Assembly (NCBI RefSeq): GCF_030581005.1
Contig: NZ_JAUQSX010000001.1
Span: 1 to 64,000 of the forward strand
Length of the DNA stretch: 64,000 nucleotides
Direction of reading: 5' to 3'
Origin: Hymenobacter mellowenesis
GTDB lineage: Bacteria; Bacteroidota; Bacteroidia; Cytophagales; Hymenobacteraceae
Shown: one piece after another, positions 34,583 to 45,488 of the stretch
How positions within the stretch are numbered: the stretch's first letter is position 1
Layout of the letters: the number at the start of each line of letters is the position of its first letter
The notes under the pieces: model-generated
Told to the model about the DNA's origin: nothing
The model's database searches: none
Seen by the model: the letters and a program-made list of their open reading frames with translations, nothing else
Program-made: the position numbers and the translations under genes

Positions 34583-36004
34583 TTAGTTATAGCCCGGGTT
34601 CTGGGTCAGGTTCGGGTTGAGAATCAGCTCGGGCTGCGGGATGGGGAACAGCAGGTACTTGTTGTCCACCACGCGGTTGAAGATGGCACGCTCCCGCTCC
34701 TGCAGGCGGCCGAGGCGCACGAGGTCGAACCAGCGGTGGCCTTCCTGCACCAGCTCCCAGCCGCGCTCCCGCACCAGCATGTCCACAAAAGCGTCTTTGG
34801 TGGTGACGCGAGTGCTGGCCCACTGCGCGATGCCGGCGCGCTGGCGCACCAGGTTGTAGCCCTGGTATTTCAGCGGGTCGTTGGGATTGAGGTTGTTGCG
34901 GGCTTCCGATTGCAGCAGCAGAATGTCAGCATAGCGCGTCACGAGGTAGTTGCAGCGCGAGTCGTTCACGATGCGCTTGTCGTCCCGAAACTTGTTGAAA
35001 TAGTAGCGAGCCAGCGTGGTGGTGCCGGCCTGGTTGCTGATGTTCCAGGCCCGGCGCACGTCGGTGGTGCGGTAGGCGCGCACGAGGCTGTCTTCCACCG
35101 TAAAAGTGCCCAAACCAGCCAACTGCGAGGGCAAAAACTGCCGCACGATGATGTTGCCCGTATTCGGCGGCAGGTCAAATTGGATGCTAAAGATGTGCTC
35201 CGCCCCGTTCTCCTTATCGGGGTTGAAAACGTCGCCGTACACCGGCAGCAGGCTGTATAAGCCCGAGCCAATCACGCGGTTGCAGGCATCGAGGCCGTTC
35301 TGGTTGTCGGTGGCCAGGGCGGCGCTGGTGGTGGCGCGGGTGATGTACACCTTGGCCAGCACGGCCGCCGCAGCCCCTCTCGACACGCGCCCTTTCTCAC
35401 CGGCCGGAATCTGGTTTTCGGCGTAGCAGTTGGCTTCGGCAAATTGCAGGTCCTCGATAATCTGGTTGTACACCTGGGCCAGCGGCGTGCGCGACGGCCG
35501 CAGCTCGTCGTTGGGGCCCTTCACGGTGGCCGTCACCAGGGGCACGTCGCCGAAGCAGCGCACCAAATCGAAGTAGCCCTGGGCGCGCAGGAAGCGGGCA
35601 TTGCCGATGATGTTGGCCTTTTTGGCCGCGTCCATGTTGATGGCGGGCACCTTCTCAATCACGTCGTTGGCCCGGTTTATCATCCGGTACGAGTTGGTCC
35701 ACCAGCTGTTGATTTCGGTGTTGGTGGGCGTGAAGGTGAAGCGCGAGAGCTGGGCGCGCTCGTCGCTGGCGTTGCCCACCCGAATCAGCTCGGCCGGCAG
35801 CTCGGTGATTTGCCAGCCGGTGCGGCCGTAGTACGTCTGGGGCAGCAGGGCGTTGAACACGCCGTTGAGGCCGGCCACCGCGTCGCCCTCATTCTGGTAA
35901 AAGTTTTCGGCGGCGAGGAAGTCGTAGGGCTTTTCTTCCAGAAATTTCTCGCAGGAGCTCAGGCCCAAGGTCAGCAAGCTCAGGAACAGGATATTCTTTT
36001 TCAT
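34583..36004 (-). CDS. SusD/RagB-family glycan-binding lipoprotein
   Basis: 473 codons from ATG 36004. Lipobox LGLSSCEKF, cysteine 18. The start EKFLEEKPYDFLAAENFYQN and the helical TPR-like body (ARFLRAQGYFDLVRCFGDVPL, with RAQGYF as a family hallmark) identify SusD. The end RERGWELVQEGHRWFDLVR is also typical. It caps the SusC channel on the cell surface and binds the oligosaccharide. Transcribed after SusC, separated by a family A palindrome. Confidence 0.95.
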   Translation of the reverse strand: MKKNILFLSLLTLGLSSCEKFLEEKPYDFLAAENFYQNEGDAVAGLNGVFNALLPQTYYGRTGWQITELPAELIRVGNASDERAQLSRFTFTPTNTEINSWWTNSYRMINRANDVIEKVPAINMDAAKKANIIGNARFLRAQGYFDLVRCFGDVPLVTATVKGPNDELRPSRTPLAQVYNQIIEDLQFAEANCYAENQIPAGEKGRVSRGAAAAVLAKVYITRATTSAALATDNQNGLDACNRVIGSGLYSLLPVYGDVFNPDKENGAEHIFSIQFDLPPNTGNIIVRQFLPSQLAGLGTFTVEDSLVRAYRTTDVRRAWNISNQAGTTTLARYYFNKFRDDKRIVNDSRCNYLVTRYADILLLQSEARNNLNPNDPLKYQGYNLVRQRAGIAQWASTRVTTKDAFVDMLVRERGWELVQEGHRWFDLVRLGRLQERERAIFNRVVDNKYLLFPIPQPELILNPNLTQNPGYN

Positions 36005-36042
36005 GGGATGAGTTCGGAGGGTTGATGAACAACACCAGCACG

Positions 36043-36137
36043 GTCATGCTGAGCGAAGTCGAAGCATCTCTACCGCTTCGTTGTGGCGGTTTTGATTACT
36101 GTTGCACGCGAGATGCTTCGGCTGCGCTCAGCATGAC
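36043..36137. repeat. Palindromic element, family A (copy A2)
   Basis: Arms 36043-36070 and 36110-36137 (about 28 bp, a few mismatches), starting GTCATGCTGAGCGAAGTCGA. Lies between SusD and SusC, so ribosomes and polymerase must pass it when the pair is expressed. Confidence 0.85.
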
Positions 36138-36171
36138 GTTCTTTCTAATGACGTTCTATCGATTTAATGTT

Positions 36172-39100
36172 CTAGAAACCAATCTTCAGCCCGGCGATGA
36201 ACGTGCGGGTGCTGGGGTAGGCATTGTAATCGGTATTCAGGCTCAGGTTGTCGCGGCCGAAGGAGTTTACCTCGGGGTCGAAGCCGGTGTATTTGGTCAG
36301 CGTCACCAGGTTTTGGGCGGTGATGTACACGCTGGCCGATTTCACGGCTTTGCTGAACTTGGGCAGGTTGTAGCCCAGCGTCACGGTTTTGAGGCGCACG
36401 AAGCTGCCGTCCTCTACCACGTCGCTCACGATGCCGGTGCTGCGGCGCAGCGTGCTGCCGGCCCGCGGAATGGTGTTGCTGGGGTTGGTGGGCGTCCAGC
36501 GGTCCACCACGGTTTTGAGCTTGTTGGTGCTGTTCACGCCCGATTCCAGCTCGTAGCGGTTCAGGTTCAGCACGTCGGTGCCCTGCACGCCCTGAATGAA
36601 AATACTCAGGCTGAAGCCGCCCTTGGTGAAGTTGTTGGTGACGCCATAAATGAAATCGGGCTGGGCCCGGCCGATGATAACCCGGTCGGCGGCCGTGATG
36701 AAGCCGTCGCCGTTCTGGTCGATATAGCGCGGGTCGCCGGGGCGCAGCGTGGTCGATTTGGCGCCGCTGGCCGCAATTTCGTCGGCCGACTGCCAGATGC
36801 CGTCGAACTGGTAGCCGTAGAACGAGCCGATGGGCTCGCCTTCGCGCAGGATGCTGGTCTGGCCCAGGCCCGCGCCCACAAAGAGGCTGGAGCTGGAGGC
36901 GCCCACCGGCAATTCGTCCACGCTGTACAGGTCGAGCACCTTGTTGCGGTTCATCGAAATATTGAGGTTGGTTTTCCAGCCAAAGGCTTTGCTGTCGAAG
37001 TTGGTGGTGTTGAGGGCAAACTCCAGGCCCTTGTTTTCCACGCTGCCGGCATTCAGCAGAATGTCGCCGTAGCCAGTGGTGCGGGGCGTGGCCACGCGCA
37101 GCAGCAAGTCGCTCGTTTTCTTATAGTAAGCATCGGCCGTGAAGGTGATGCGGTTTTGCAGAAACGCGGCATCGATGCCCACGTTGGTGGCAGCCGTCGA
37201 TTCCCAGCGCAGGTCGGGGTTCAGGATGTTGGCCGGCACCAGGCCCACCAGGCGGGTGCTGCCCGAGGCGTAGGAACCCACGTCGTAGCGCGCCAGCGAC
37301 TGGTAGTTGTTGATTTCCTGGTTGCCGGTGATGCCGAAGCCCACGCGCAGCTTCAGGTCGCTCAACGCCGTGAAGTCCGACATAAACTTCTCGTCAATCA
37401 GCCGGTAGGCAAAGGCTGCCGACGGGAAATAACCCCACTTGTTGTTCTTGCCGAAGCGCGACGAGCCGTCGGCCCGTAGCGTGGCCGTGAACAGGTAGCG
37501 CTCGAACAGCCGGTAGTTGACGCGGCCGAAGTACGAGGCCAGCGAGTTGGTGAACTTGCCCGAGTTCGGCGTTTGGATGTTGGAGCCCAGCGCCAGGTTA
37601 TCGGAGCCCAGCGTGTTGGTAAAGAAGCCGTTGGCCGTGGCGCTGAAGTCGTTGCCGTAGAACTGCTGCTCGGTCACGCCCACCACCACGTTCAGGAAGT
37701 TGTTCTCGTTCAGCTTCTTGTCGTAGGTCAGCGTGTTTTCGTTCAGCCAGCTGTAGCGGTTGGTTTGCACGCGGTTGGCCGAACCGTTGGTGAGGCGGCC
37801 CAGGTAGATGTCCGACGGCCGGTAGGCGTCGAGCTGGTTGTTATTGTAGTCCAGGCCGCCGGTGATGCGCAGCGTCAGGCCGGGCAGGATTTCGTAGTTG
37901 CCAGCCACGTTGAACAGGCCGCGGGCGGTGGTGCGGTGGTCCTTGGCTTTTTCGGCGTAGGCCACTGGGTTGCCCACGTCCTCCACGTAGGGCAGCGGCG
38001 TGTTGGAGTAAGTGTAGTTACCGGCCGCGTCGCGCACCGGGTTGATGGGGCTGAAGCGCAGGGCATCGAGGATGACGCCGCCGTTGCTGCCGCCCGAGGA
38101 GTTGGCGAAGGCCCGCTGCTCGAAGGTGCCCGCCAGCTGGCTCGAAAAGTCAAAGCTCAGCTTGCGGCTGATTTTGCGGTTCAGGTTCAGGCGCACCGTG
38201 GCGCGCTGGAAGCCCGAGTTCAGCACAATGCCTTCCTGGTCGAAATAGTTAAAGCTCAGGTTGTAGCGCGTTTCCTCAGTGCCGCCGTTGAAGGCCAGTT
38301 GGTAGTTGCTCATGCGGGCCGGCCGCAGGATGGCCGACTGCCAGTCGGTGCCCTCGCCCAGGGAGTCAATCTGGCCTTGGCGGTAGGGCGCCGGAATAGC
38401 GCCCACGCCGGTGCCGGGATTCACCTCGTTGAGGTACTGCGCAAACTCCTTGGCGTTCATCAGCTCGTACTTGTGCCGCACAATCTGCACGCCGGTGTAG
38501 GCTTCCAGGTTGATGGTGCCTTTGCCCACTTTGCCCTTTTTGGTGGTGATGAGCACCACGCCGTTGGCCCCGCGCGAGCCGTAAATAGCAGTGGCCGAAG
38601 CATCTTTCAGAATCTCCACGCTCTCGATGTCGCTCGGGTTGATGGAGTTAAGGTCGCCGGCGCCGGGAAAGCCGTCCACCACAAACAGCGGCTCGTTGCC
38701 GGTGTTGATGGAGTTGGTGCCCCGGATGCGGATGGACACGTTGCCGCCCGGCTCCGAGTTGGTTTGCGTCACCTGCACGCCGCTCACGCGGCCCTGCAAA
38801 ATCTGGTCGGCGCGGGCGATGGGCGTTTCGGCAACCTGCTCGGCCGAAATGGAGGCCACCGCGCCGGTGATGTCGCGCTTGCGCTGCGTGCCGTAGCCCA
38901 CCACCACCACCTCGTTGAGGTCCTGGGCCTGCTCTTTCAGCTGCACATTGAAGGAAGTGGAGGTACCGATGGGCTGCTCAAACGATTCGAAGCCCACGAA
39001 CGAAAACACGAGCGTGCCGCCAGTTGCCGGGGCATTTAGCTCGAACTCGCCGGCCGCGTTGGTGCTACTGCCCGTGGTGGTGCCTTTCAGCAGCACCGAC

Positions 39101-39225
39101 ACGCCGGGCAGGGGCGTTTTATCCGTCGCGTTGAGGACCCGCCCGGTCACTTGCCGGGTTTGGGCTTGCGCCACAAACGTTCCCAGGAACGCCAGTAGCC
39201 CAAAAATGAGACAAAGTTTTCGCAT
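36172..39225 (-). CDS. SusC/RagA-family TonB-dependent transporter
   Basis: 1017 codons from ATG 39225. Signal peptide (AQTRQ follows), a carboxypeptidase-like beta domain (VTGRVLNATDKTPLPGVSV), then the plug domain (DQILQGRVSGVQVTQ, IRGTNSINTGNEPLFVVDGF) and a 22-strand barrel ending in a terminal aromatic-type strand (TFIAGLKIGF). It imports oligosaccharides across the outer membrane using TonB energy. First gene of the PUL; operator-like palindromes lie 80-110 bp upstream. Confidence 0.97.
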   Translation of the reverse strand: MRKLCLIFGLLAFLGTFVAQAQTRQVTGRVLNATDKTPLPGVSVLLKGTTTGSSTNAAGEFELNAPATGGTLVFSFVGFESFEQPIGTSTSFNVQLKEQAQDLNEVVVVGYGTQRKRDITGAVASISAEQVAETPIARADQILQGRVSGVQVTQTNSEPGGNVSIRIRGTNSINTGNEPLFVVDGFPGAGDLNSINPSDIESVEILKDASATAIYGSRGANGVVLITTKKGKVGKGTINLEAYTGVQIVRHKYELMNAKEFAQYLNEVNPGTGVGAIPAPYRQGQIDSLGEGTDWQSAILRPARMSNYQLAFNGGTEETRYNLSFNYFDQEGIVLNSGFQRATVRLNLNRKISRKLSFDFSSQLAGTFEQRAFANSSGGSNGGVILDALRFSPINPVRDAAGNYTYSNTPLPYVEDVGNPVAYAEKAKDHRTTARGLFNVAGNYEILPGLTLRITGGLDYNNNQLDAYRPSDIYLGRLTNGSANRVQTNRYSWLNENTLTYDKKLNENNFLNVVVGVTEQQFYGNDFSATANGFFTNTLGSDNLALGSNIQTPNSGKFTNSLASYFGRVNYRLFERYLFTATLRADGSSRFGKNNKWGYFPSAAFAYRLIDEKFMSDFTALSDLKLRVGFGITGNQEINNYQSLARYDVGSYASGSTRLVGLVPANILNPDLRWESTAATNVGIDAAFLQNRITFTADAYYKKTSDLLLRVATPRTTGYGDILLNAGSVENKGLEFALNTTNFDSKAFGWKTNLNISMNRNKVLDLYSVDELPVGASSSSLFVGAGLGQTSILREGEPIGSFYGYQFDGIWQSADEIAASGAKSTTLRPGDPRYIDQNGDGFITAADRVIIGRAQPDFIYGVTNNFTKGGFSLSIFIQGVQGTDVLNLNRYELESGVNSTNKLKTVVDRWTPTNPSNTIPRAGSTLRRSTGIVSDVVEDGSFVRLKTVTLGYNLPKFSKAVKSASVYITAQNLVTLTKYTGFDPEVNSFGRDNLSLNTDYNAYPSTRTFIAGLKIGF

Positions 39226-39303
39226 AATAGGTGGGATTATTAAAGTGAGTGAGGGCTCATTTATTCAGTAAATAAAGAACCTCAAATCCCCCAAGCGGCT
39301 CGC

Positions 39304-39334
39304 AAAAAACGTTTTTTTACGGAATCGTTTACGT
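39304..39334. promoter_or_regulatory. Two adjacent LacI-type operators in the divergent promoter region
   Basis: AAAAAACGTTTTTT (39304-39317) is a perfect palindrome and ACGGAATCGTTTACGT (39319-39334) matches its own complement at 12 of 16 positions with a central CG. Both have LacI-family operator form. They lie between SusC and the divergent hybrid regulator gene, so they could control both directions. The remaining 39226-39559 gap is AT-rich and otherwise unremarkable. Confidence 0.55.
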
Positions 39335-39559
39335 AAAATTTGCTTTTAATAGTTTGCAAATCAGCTATTTACACTCAAACTAATGAAATAGCTGTTGCAA
39401 AAGCCGGGGCAGTTCTGCGGCAAGCAGTGGCAACTGCGCGGCACGGCATGGCCCGGACGGGTGCCGCCGGCTTCGGGCCTGGGCCAGCCCGGTCGCAGCA
39501 AGCCGTATATTTGGGTAAGCCAGGCTGCCCGTTTCGCCCCGGCATTTTCAGGATTACCC

Positions 39560-42358
39560 GTGATTAGTAGGATTGGCTTTCGAGTATGGGCGTGGCTGTG
39601 GCCGCTGGTAGCGCTGCTCAGCAGCTGCGCTGAGCCAGCCCGGCCGCGCGCCTACCGCATCGGTTTTTCGCAGTGCAGCACGCAAGGCATCTGGCGGCAG
39701 GCGGTGCTGGATGGCATGAAGCGCGAGCTGAGCTTCCATCCCGAAGTGCAGCTGCGCATGCTGGATGCCAAGGACAATAGCCAGCGCCAGGCCCAGCAAA
39801 TCAAAGAGTTGCTGGCCGGCGGCATCGACCTACTGATTGTGTCGCCCTACGAGCCCGGCCCCGTGACGCCGGCCGTGGAAGCAGCTTACGAAACGGGCAT
39901 TCCGGTGCTGCTGCTCGACCGCCGCATTACTTCGCAAGAGTTCACGGCCTACGTGGGCGGCGACAACGTGGAAGTGGGCCAGACAGCCGCGCGCTACGCC
40001 GCCAGTCTGTTGCACGAGCACGGCAGCGTGATTGAGCTGACTGGAGCGCGGAAGTCATCGGCCACTGCGGGGCGGCACCAGGGTTTCGCTCAAGGCATGG
40101 TGGCCTACCCCAACATGCACGTGGCGGCCGAGGTGACTGGCAACTGGAACATCACGACCTTGAAAGCGCCGCTGAAAGCCGCGCTGCTGGCGCATCCGGA
40201 GGCCGCGCTCATCTTCGCCCACAACGACAACATGGGCCGCAGCGCCGCCGAAGTGCTTCAGCAGCTTGGCCTCAGCCAGAAGGTGGGCATCATTGGCGTT
40301 GATGGGCTGGCGCTGGATTTGGTCGACAAGGGCGTATTCAAGGCCTCGCTGCTGTATTCGCCGGCCGGGGAGGATGCCATTCGCACGGCCCTGCGCATTC
40401 TGAACCACCAGCCCTTTAAGCGCGAAAATCAGCTGAGTACGGTGGTCATCGACTCGACCAACGTGCGGATGATGATGCAGCAGCGCGAGAAAATCCTCAC
40501 CCAGCAAAAAGACATCGAACAGCAGCACGGACTGCTGCAGGGCCTGCGCGCCACCTACGCCAGCCAGCGCACCGTGCTCTATGGCCTGCTGGCCACCCTG
40601 CTTGGGGCCCTAGCGCTGGGCGCGGTGGCCTGGCGCTCGGCCCGCAAAAACCGCCTCATCAACCACCAGCTGGTGTTACAAAACGCCGAAAACGATAAAA
40701 TCAACCGCCAGCTGCTGGTTCAGAATGAGGAAATCAGCCAGCAGCGCAACCAGATTCAGGCTCTGGCCGAGCAGGCCCGCGCCGACACCGAGGCCAAGCT
40801 GCGCTTTTTCACCAATTTCTCGCACGAGCTGCGCACGCCGCTCACGCTCATTATGGGGCCGGTGGAGGAATTGCTCGGAAGCAGTTCGGAGCTGTCGGGG
40901 GCGCAGCGGCAGGATTTGGCGCTGGTGCAGCGCAACACCCAACGGCTGCTACAACTGGTGAACCAGCTGCTGGATTTCCGCAAAATTGAGGTGGGCAAAA
41001 TGGCCGTGCGCGCCACCGAAAGCGACCTGGTGGATTTCGTGCGCGACATCGTGGAAGCCTTCGAGAAGCCGGCTCGACTGCGCGGCGTGCAGCTGCGCTT
41101 CGTGGCGGCCGAGCCGGAACTGCACGCCTGGTTCGACGCCAATCTGCTGGACAAAGTCTTTCTCAATCTGCTGTCCAACGCCCTGAAATTCACCCCCGAG
41201 CAGGGTCAGATTACCGTGAGCCTGCAAGCCGCTGAGGATGGCCGCGCCTGGCGCCTGAGCGTGGCTGACACCGGTCCTGGCATCAGTGCGCAGGACCGGG
41301 CACACGTTTTTGAGTGGTTTTATCAGGGCGAGCAGGGCGCGGTGGCCAAGGGCTCGGGCATGGGCCTGGCGCTGGCGCACGGGCTGGTGCGGCTGCACCA
41401 AGGGCAGCTCACGCTCAGCAGTCAGCCGGGCCAGGGCAGCACGTTTACGGTGGCGGTACCGTGCGAATTGCCGGAGGAGCTACGCGCCAGTGGTGCGATG
41501 CAGCTGCCCGCCATTTCTCTGGATGAGCCAGAGCCGCTGCCGGCCGATTTTGGAACCGAAGTCTTGGTGGCTGCCTCCGAAACGGCCAGCGAAACGCTGG
41601 TGCTGGTGATTGAGGACAACGCCGAAGTGAACGACTTTGTGGCCCGCAAGCTGCGCGGCGATTTCCGGGTGCAAAGCGCCACCGACGGCCACAGCGGTTT
41701 CCGGCTGGCCACGGAGCTGATTCCGGACCTGATAGTGTGCGACGTGATGATGCCCGGCCTGGGCGGGCTGGAAGTGGTGGCGCAGCTGCGGGCCGATTGG
41801 CGCACGTCCCACATTCCGGTCATCCTGCTCACGGCCCGCTCAGCGGCGGAGCAGCAGCTGGAAGGCGTGCAGGCCGGCGCCGACCTCTACCTTACCAAAC
41901 CCTTCAACCCCACTTTTCTGCTGGAAAGCGTGCGCACCCTGCTGGCCAACCGCGCCCGGCAGCGGGCGCACTTCCGCCGCGAGCTTAGCTTGGACACCGC
42001 CACGGTCGCGCCCGCCAGCCCCGACCAGAAATTTCTCCTCGACCTCACGGCCGTGGTGGAGGCCAACCTCACCAAAACCGACCTGAGCGTGGAAGACGTA
42101 GCCCGCGCCTTGGGCATCTCGCGCATGCAGCTTTACCGCAAAGTGAAGGCCGTGCTGGGCACCGGCGTCACCGATTTTATCCAGAGCCTGCGCCTGACCA
42201 AAGCACGCGACCTACTGCTGGATGAGCAGCGCACTGTATCGGATGTAGCCTATGAACTGGGCTTCTCCTCTCCTTCCTATTTCTCCACCAGCTTCCGGGC
42301 GCGCTACCAGTTGTCACCATCCGAATTCCGGGCCCTGCACGTATCGGCCACATCCTGA
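39560..42358 (+). CDS. Hybrid two-component regulator with periplasmic-binding-protein sensor
   Basis: 932 codons from GTG 39560; the frame is open further left, but this start directly precedes a lipoprotein-like leader (ALLSSCAE). Domains: sugar-binding Peripla_BP (about 30-310, with ELLAGGIDLLIVSPYEP), membrane helix near 345, HisKA with FSHELRTPLTL (His422), HATPase, receiver with DVMMPG (Asp728), and an AraC-type DNA-binding domain. It senses a sugar released outside and activates the PUL. Most PUL hybrids use a propeller sensor; this LacI-like sensor type is the less common one. Confidence 0.93.
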   Translation: MISRIGFRVWAWLWPLVALLSSCAEPARPRAYRIGFSQCSTQGIWRQAVLDGMKRELSFHPEVQLRMLDAKDNSQRQAQQIKELLAGGIDLLIVSPYEPGPVTPAVEAAYETGIPVLLLDRRITSQEFTAYVGGDNVEVGQTAARYAASLLHEHGSVIELTGARKSSATAGRHQGFAQGMVAYPNMHVAAEVTGNWNITTLKAPLKAALLAHPEAALIFAHNDNMGRSAAEVLQQLGLSQKVGIIGVDGLALDLVDKGVFKASLLYSPAGEDAIRTALRILNHQPFKRENQLSTVVIDSTNVRMMMQQREKILTQQKDIEQQHGLLQGLRATYASQRTVLYGLLATLLGALALGAVAWRSARKNRLINHQLVLQNAENDKINRQLLVQNEEISQQRNQIQALAEQARADTEAKLRFFTNFSHELRTPLTLIMGPVEELLGSSSELSGAQRQDLALVQRNTQRLLQLVNQLLDFRKIEVGKMAVRATESDLVDFVRDIVEAFEKPARLRGVQLRFVAAEPELHAWFDANLLDKVFLNLLSNALKFTPEQGQITVSLQAAEDGRAWRLSVADTGPGISAQDRAHVFEWFYQGEQGAVAKGSGMGLALAHGLVRLHQGQLTLSSQPGQGSTFTVAVPCELPEELRASGAMQLPAISLDEPEPLPADFGTEVLVAASETASETLVLVIEDNAEVNDFVARKLRGDFRVQSATDGHSGFRLATELIPDLIVCDVMMPGLGGLEVVAQLRADWRTSHIPVILLTARSAAEQQLEGVQAGADLYLTKPFNPTFLLESVRTLLANRARQRAHFRRELSLDTATVAPASPDQKFLLDLTAVVEANLTKTDLSVEDVARALGISRMQLYRKVKAVLGTGVTDFIQSLRLTKARDLLLDEQRTVSDVAYELGFSSPSYFSTSFRARYQLSPSEFRALHVSATS

Positions 42359-42388
42359 AACAAACTCAAAAGCCCTGTTATAAAAACG

Positions 42389-42419
42389 AAACCGAGTTGT
42401 TATACAGGTCGGTTTTTTT
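42389..42419 (+). terminator. Rho-independent terminator
   Basis: Stem AAACCGA/TCGGTTT around a 13-base loop, followed by a T run. Ends the hybrid regulator transcript, in an AT-rich gap before the LacI gene. Confidence 0.6.
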
Positions 42420-42609
42420 ATTTATAACAAATTAAAAATTAGTCTATTAAATAAAAATCTTCTTGTGAACAGCCTGTGTAATAAATGAGCAGGATATGGG
42501 CGCGTGGCACGTGGAATTTTGTAGGGGTCGGCTATTGATGTCGGCCGGGGAAAAGCGACGGCTCAGCCAGCATCTCCCGCCTGCTTCTGATTCAAAAACC
42601 CACCCGCCC

Positions 42610-43626
42610 ATGAGCTTTGTCAATCTAAAACAGCTGGCTGGCGAGCTTGGCCTGTCGTCGTCCACGGTGTCGCGGGCTATGCGCGACAGCTACGAAATCA
42701 GCACCGCCACCCGCGAGCGGGTGCAGACCGTGGCCCGCCAGCTCAATTACCAACCCAACCCGTTTGCCGGCAGCCTGCGCAACAACGTGACCAAAACCAT
42801 TGGCGTAGTGCTGCCGCAGGTCGACAACCATTTCTTTTCGCTGGCCATCAATGGCATCGAGGAAGTGGCCCAGCAGAATGGCTACCATGTGCTCATCTAC
42901 CTCACCCACGACAGCGGTGAGCAGGAAAAAGCCGTAGCCAAGTACCTCACCGGTGGCCGCGTCGATGGGGTGCTCATGGCCCTGGCCAGCGGCACCCGCA
43001 GCGTGGCCCATCTCGAAAAGCTGCGGCAGCGGGGCCTGCCGCTTGTGCTTTTCGACCGGGTGAGCGACAGCCTGAACACGGCCACCGTCACCACCGACGA
43101 CTACACCAGCAGCTACCAGGCCACCGAGCACTTACTGCGGGCCGGCAGCCGGACCATCGCGCATTTGCAGGTGTCGGGCACACTTTCCATCGGCAATAAA
43201 CGCCTGCACGGCTATATGGCCGCCCTGCACGACCACCGCATTCCTTACGACGCGGGCCTGGTGCTCAACGGCAGCGGCTCGAACGCCGACAGCCTGCGCA
43301 AAATCAAGAACTTACTTCAGCAGCGGCCCGATATCGACGGCATCTTTGCCTCCGTCGAGCGCTTGGCGTTGAGCAGCTACCAGGCCTGCCAGCAGTTGGG
43401 GCGCGCCATTCCGCAGGATATTAAAATCGTGGGGTTTTCCAACATGGAAACGGCATCCCTGCTGGCGCCCAGCCTCACCACCATCACTCAGCCCGCCTAC
43501 GCCATCGGCAAAGAAGCGGCGCGCATCCTGTTCCAGTCCATTATCAAGCACAAGCCCGTGCTGCCCGCCCACAGTATGGTGCTGAAATCGGAGCTGGTGG
43601 CGCGGGCTTCTACGGCCACTCTTTAG
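42610..43626 (+). CDS. LacI-family transcriptional regulator
   Basis: 338 codons from ATG 42610, chosen because the DNA-binding helix-turn-helix (LKQLAGELGLSSSTVSRAMR) begins right after it; the hinge helix is NYQPNPFAGSLR. The effector domain starts TIGVVLPQVDNHFFS and carries the periplasmic-binding fold. It likely represses or activates the nearby PUL through the palindromes at 28405 and 39304-39334, with a uronate or oligosaccharide as effector. Monocistronic. Confidence 0.93.
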   Translation: MSFVNLKQLAGELGLSSSTVSRAMRDSYEISTATRERVQTVARQLNYQPNPFAGSLRNNVTKTIGVVLPQVDNHFFSLAINGIEEVAQQNGYHVLIYLTHDSGEQEKAVAKYLTGGRVDGVLMALASGTRSVAHLEKLRQRGLPLVLFDRVSDSLNTATVTTDDYTSSYQATEHLLRAGSRTIAHLQVSGTLSIGNKRLHGYMAALHDHRIPYDAGLVLNGSGSNADSLRKIKNLLQQRPDIDGIFASVERLALSSYQACQQLGRAIPQDIKIVGFSNMETASLLAPSLTTITQPAYAIGKEAARILFQSIIKHKPVLPAHSMVLKSELVARASTATL

Positions 43627-43723
43627 GCAGCAATAGATTGGGTAGCCGCCGGGAGGCGTAGCTACTCAGGCCGAAAAGACATTAGGGCTGAAATGCGGCA
43701 TCTTTGCCAAAAATCCCCCTTGC

Positions 43724-45088
<1,365 letters not shown>

Positions 45089-45115
45089 GCGCTTCCCTAC
45101 TGCCGCAGCCCCACT

Positions 45116-45143
45116 GCCCCGCCCCTATCGGCGGGGCTTTTTT
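45116..45143 (+). terminator. Rho-independent terminator
   Basis: Stem GCCCCGCC/GGCGGGGC, 6-base loop, then seven T. Ends the sigma-54 activator transcript. Two further hairpins (45158-45184 and 45185-45223) follow before the Kdp promoter region. Confidence 0.85.
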
Positions 45144-45321
45144 GTGCGCGGTGGACCGTAGCGCGAACTGAAAATTCGCGCTACCCCTAGCGTTTTGCAA
45201 ATCGCCCTAGCGAAACGCTAGGGTACGCGGACCGTCGCGCCCGATAGCACACAGACAGGCGAAAAATTATTACGCTTCACGTCAGTCGTTTATCAGTCTA
45301 ACAAATCAAAAACAAGGCTTT

Positions 45322-45337
45322 CGGGGCCGGATTTGCC
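45322..45337 (+). promoter_or_regulatory. Weak candidate sigma-54 promoter for the Kdp genes
   Basis: CGGGGCCGGATTTGCC has GG and GC exactly 12 bp apart and a perfect TTGC -12 half, but the -24 half departs from TGGCAC at three positions. It lies about 45 bp before the first small Kdp gene. Proposed because the adjacent activator is of the sigma-54 class. Confidence 0.3.
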
Positions 45338-45380
45338 CTGGGGATGGCACGCAGGTTTTGCGCACTTAATCCCCTCCCCT

Positions 45381-45476
45381 ATGCCTGATTTATTGATGAC
45401 GCCGCTGCTCGTGGCTTTGGGCGCGGCCGGCTTCTGGCTCTGCTACAAGGCCATTGGGTTTTTCGACCGCATTTAA
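45381..45476 (+). CDS. 31-residue membrane peptide at the head of the Kdp operon
   Basis: ATG 45381 to TAA 45476. One membrane helix (LLVALGAAGFWLCYKAIGFF) then DRI. It precedes the KdpF-like peptide by 12 bp and has the same scale and topology. It may be a second small Kdp subunit or stabiliser; I know of no characterised counterpart. Natural-looking sequence and tight spacing argue for a real gene. Confidence 0.6.
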   Translation: MPDLLMTPLLVALGAAGFWLCYKAIGFFDRI

Positions 45477-45488
45477 CCCCGCTTTCTC

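Noticed and set aside
36022..39039. Two plus-strand frames of about 490 codons opposite SusC (36022-37479 and 37573-39039)
   Set aside because: Val/Gly/Ala/His-rich shadow frames without start context or motifs; SusC covers the region.
45345..45361. TGGCAC...TTTTGC as sigma-54 promoter
   Set aside because: GG and GC are 14 bp apart instead of 12; the site at 45322 has correct spacing.
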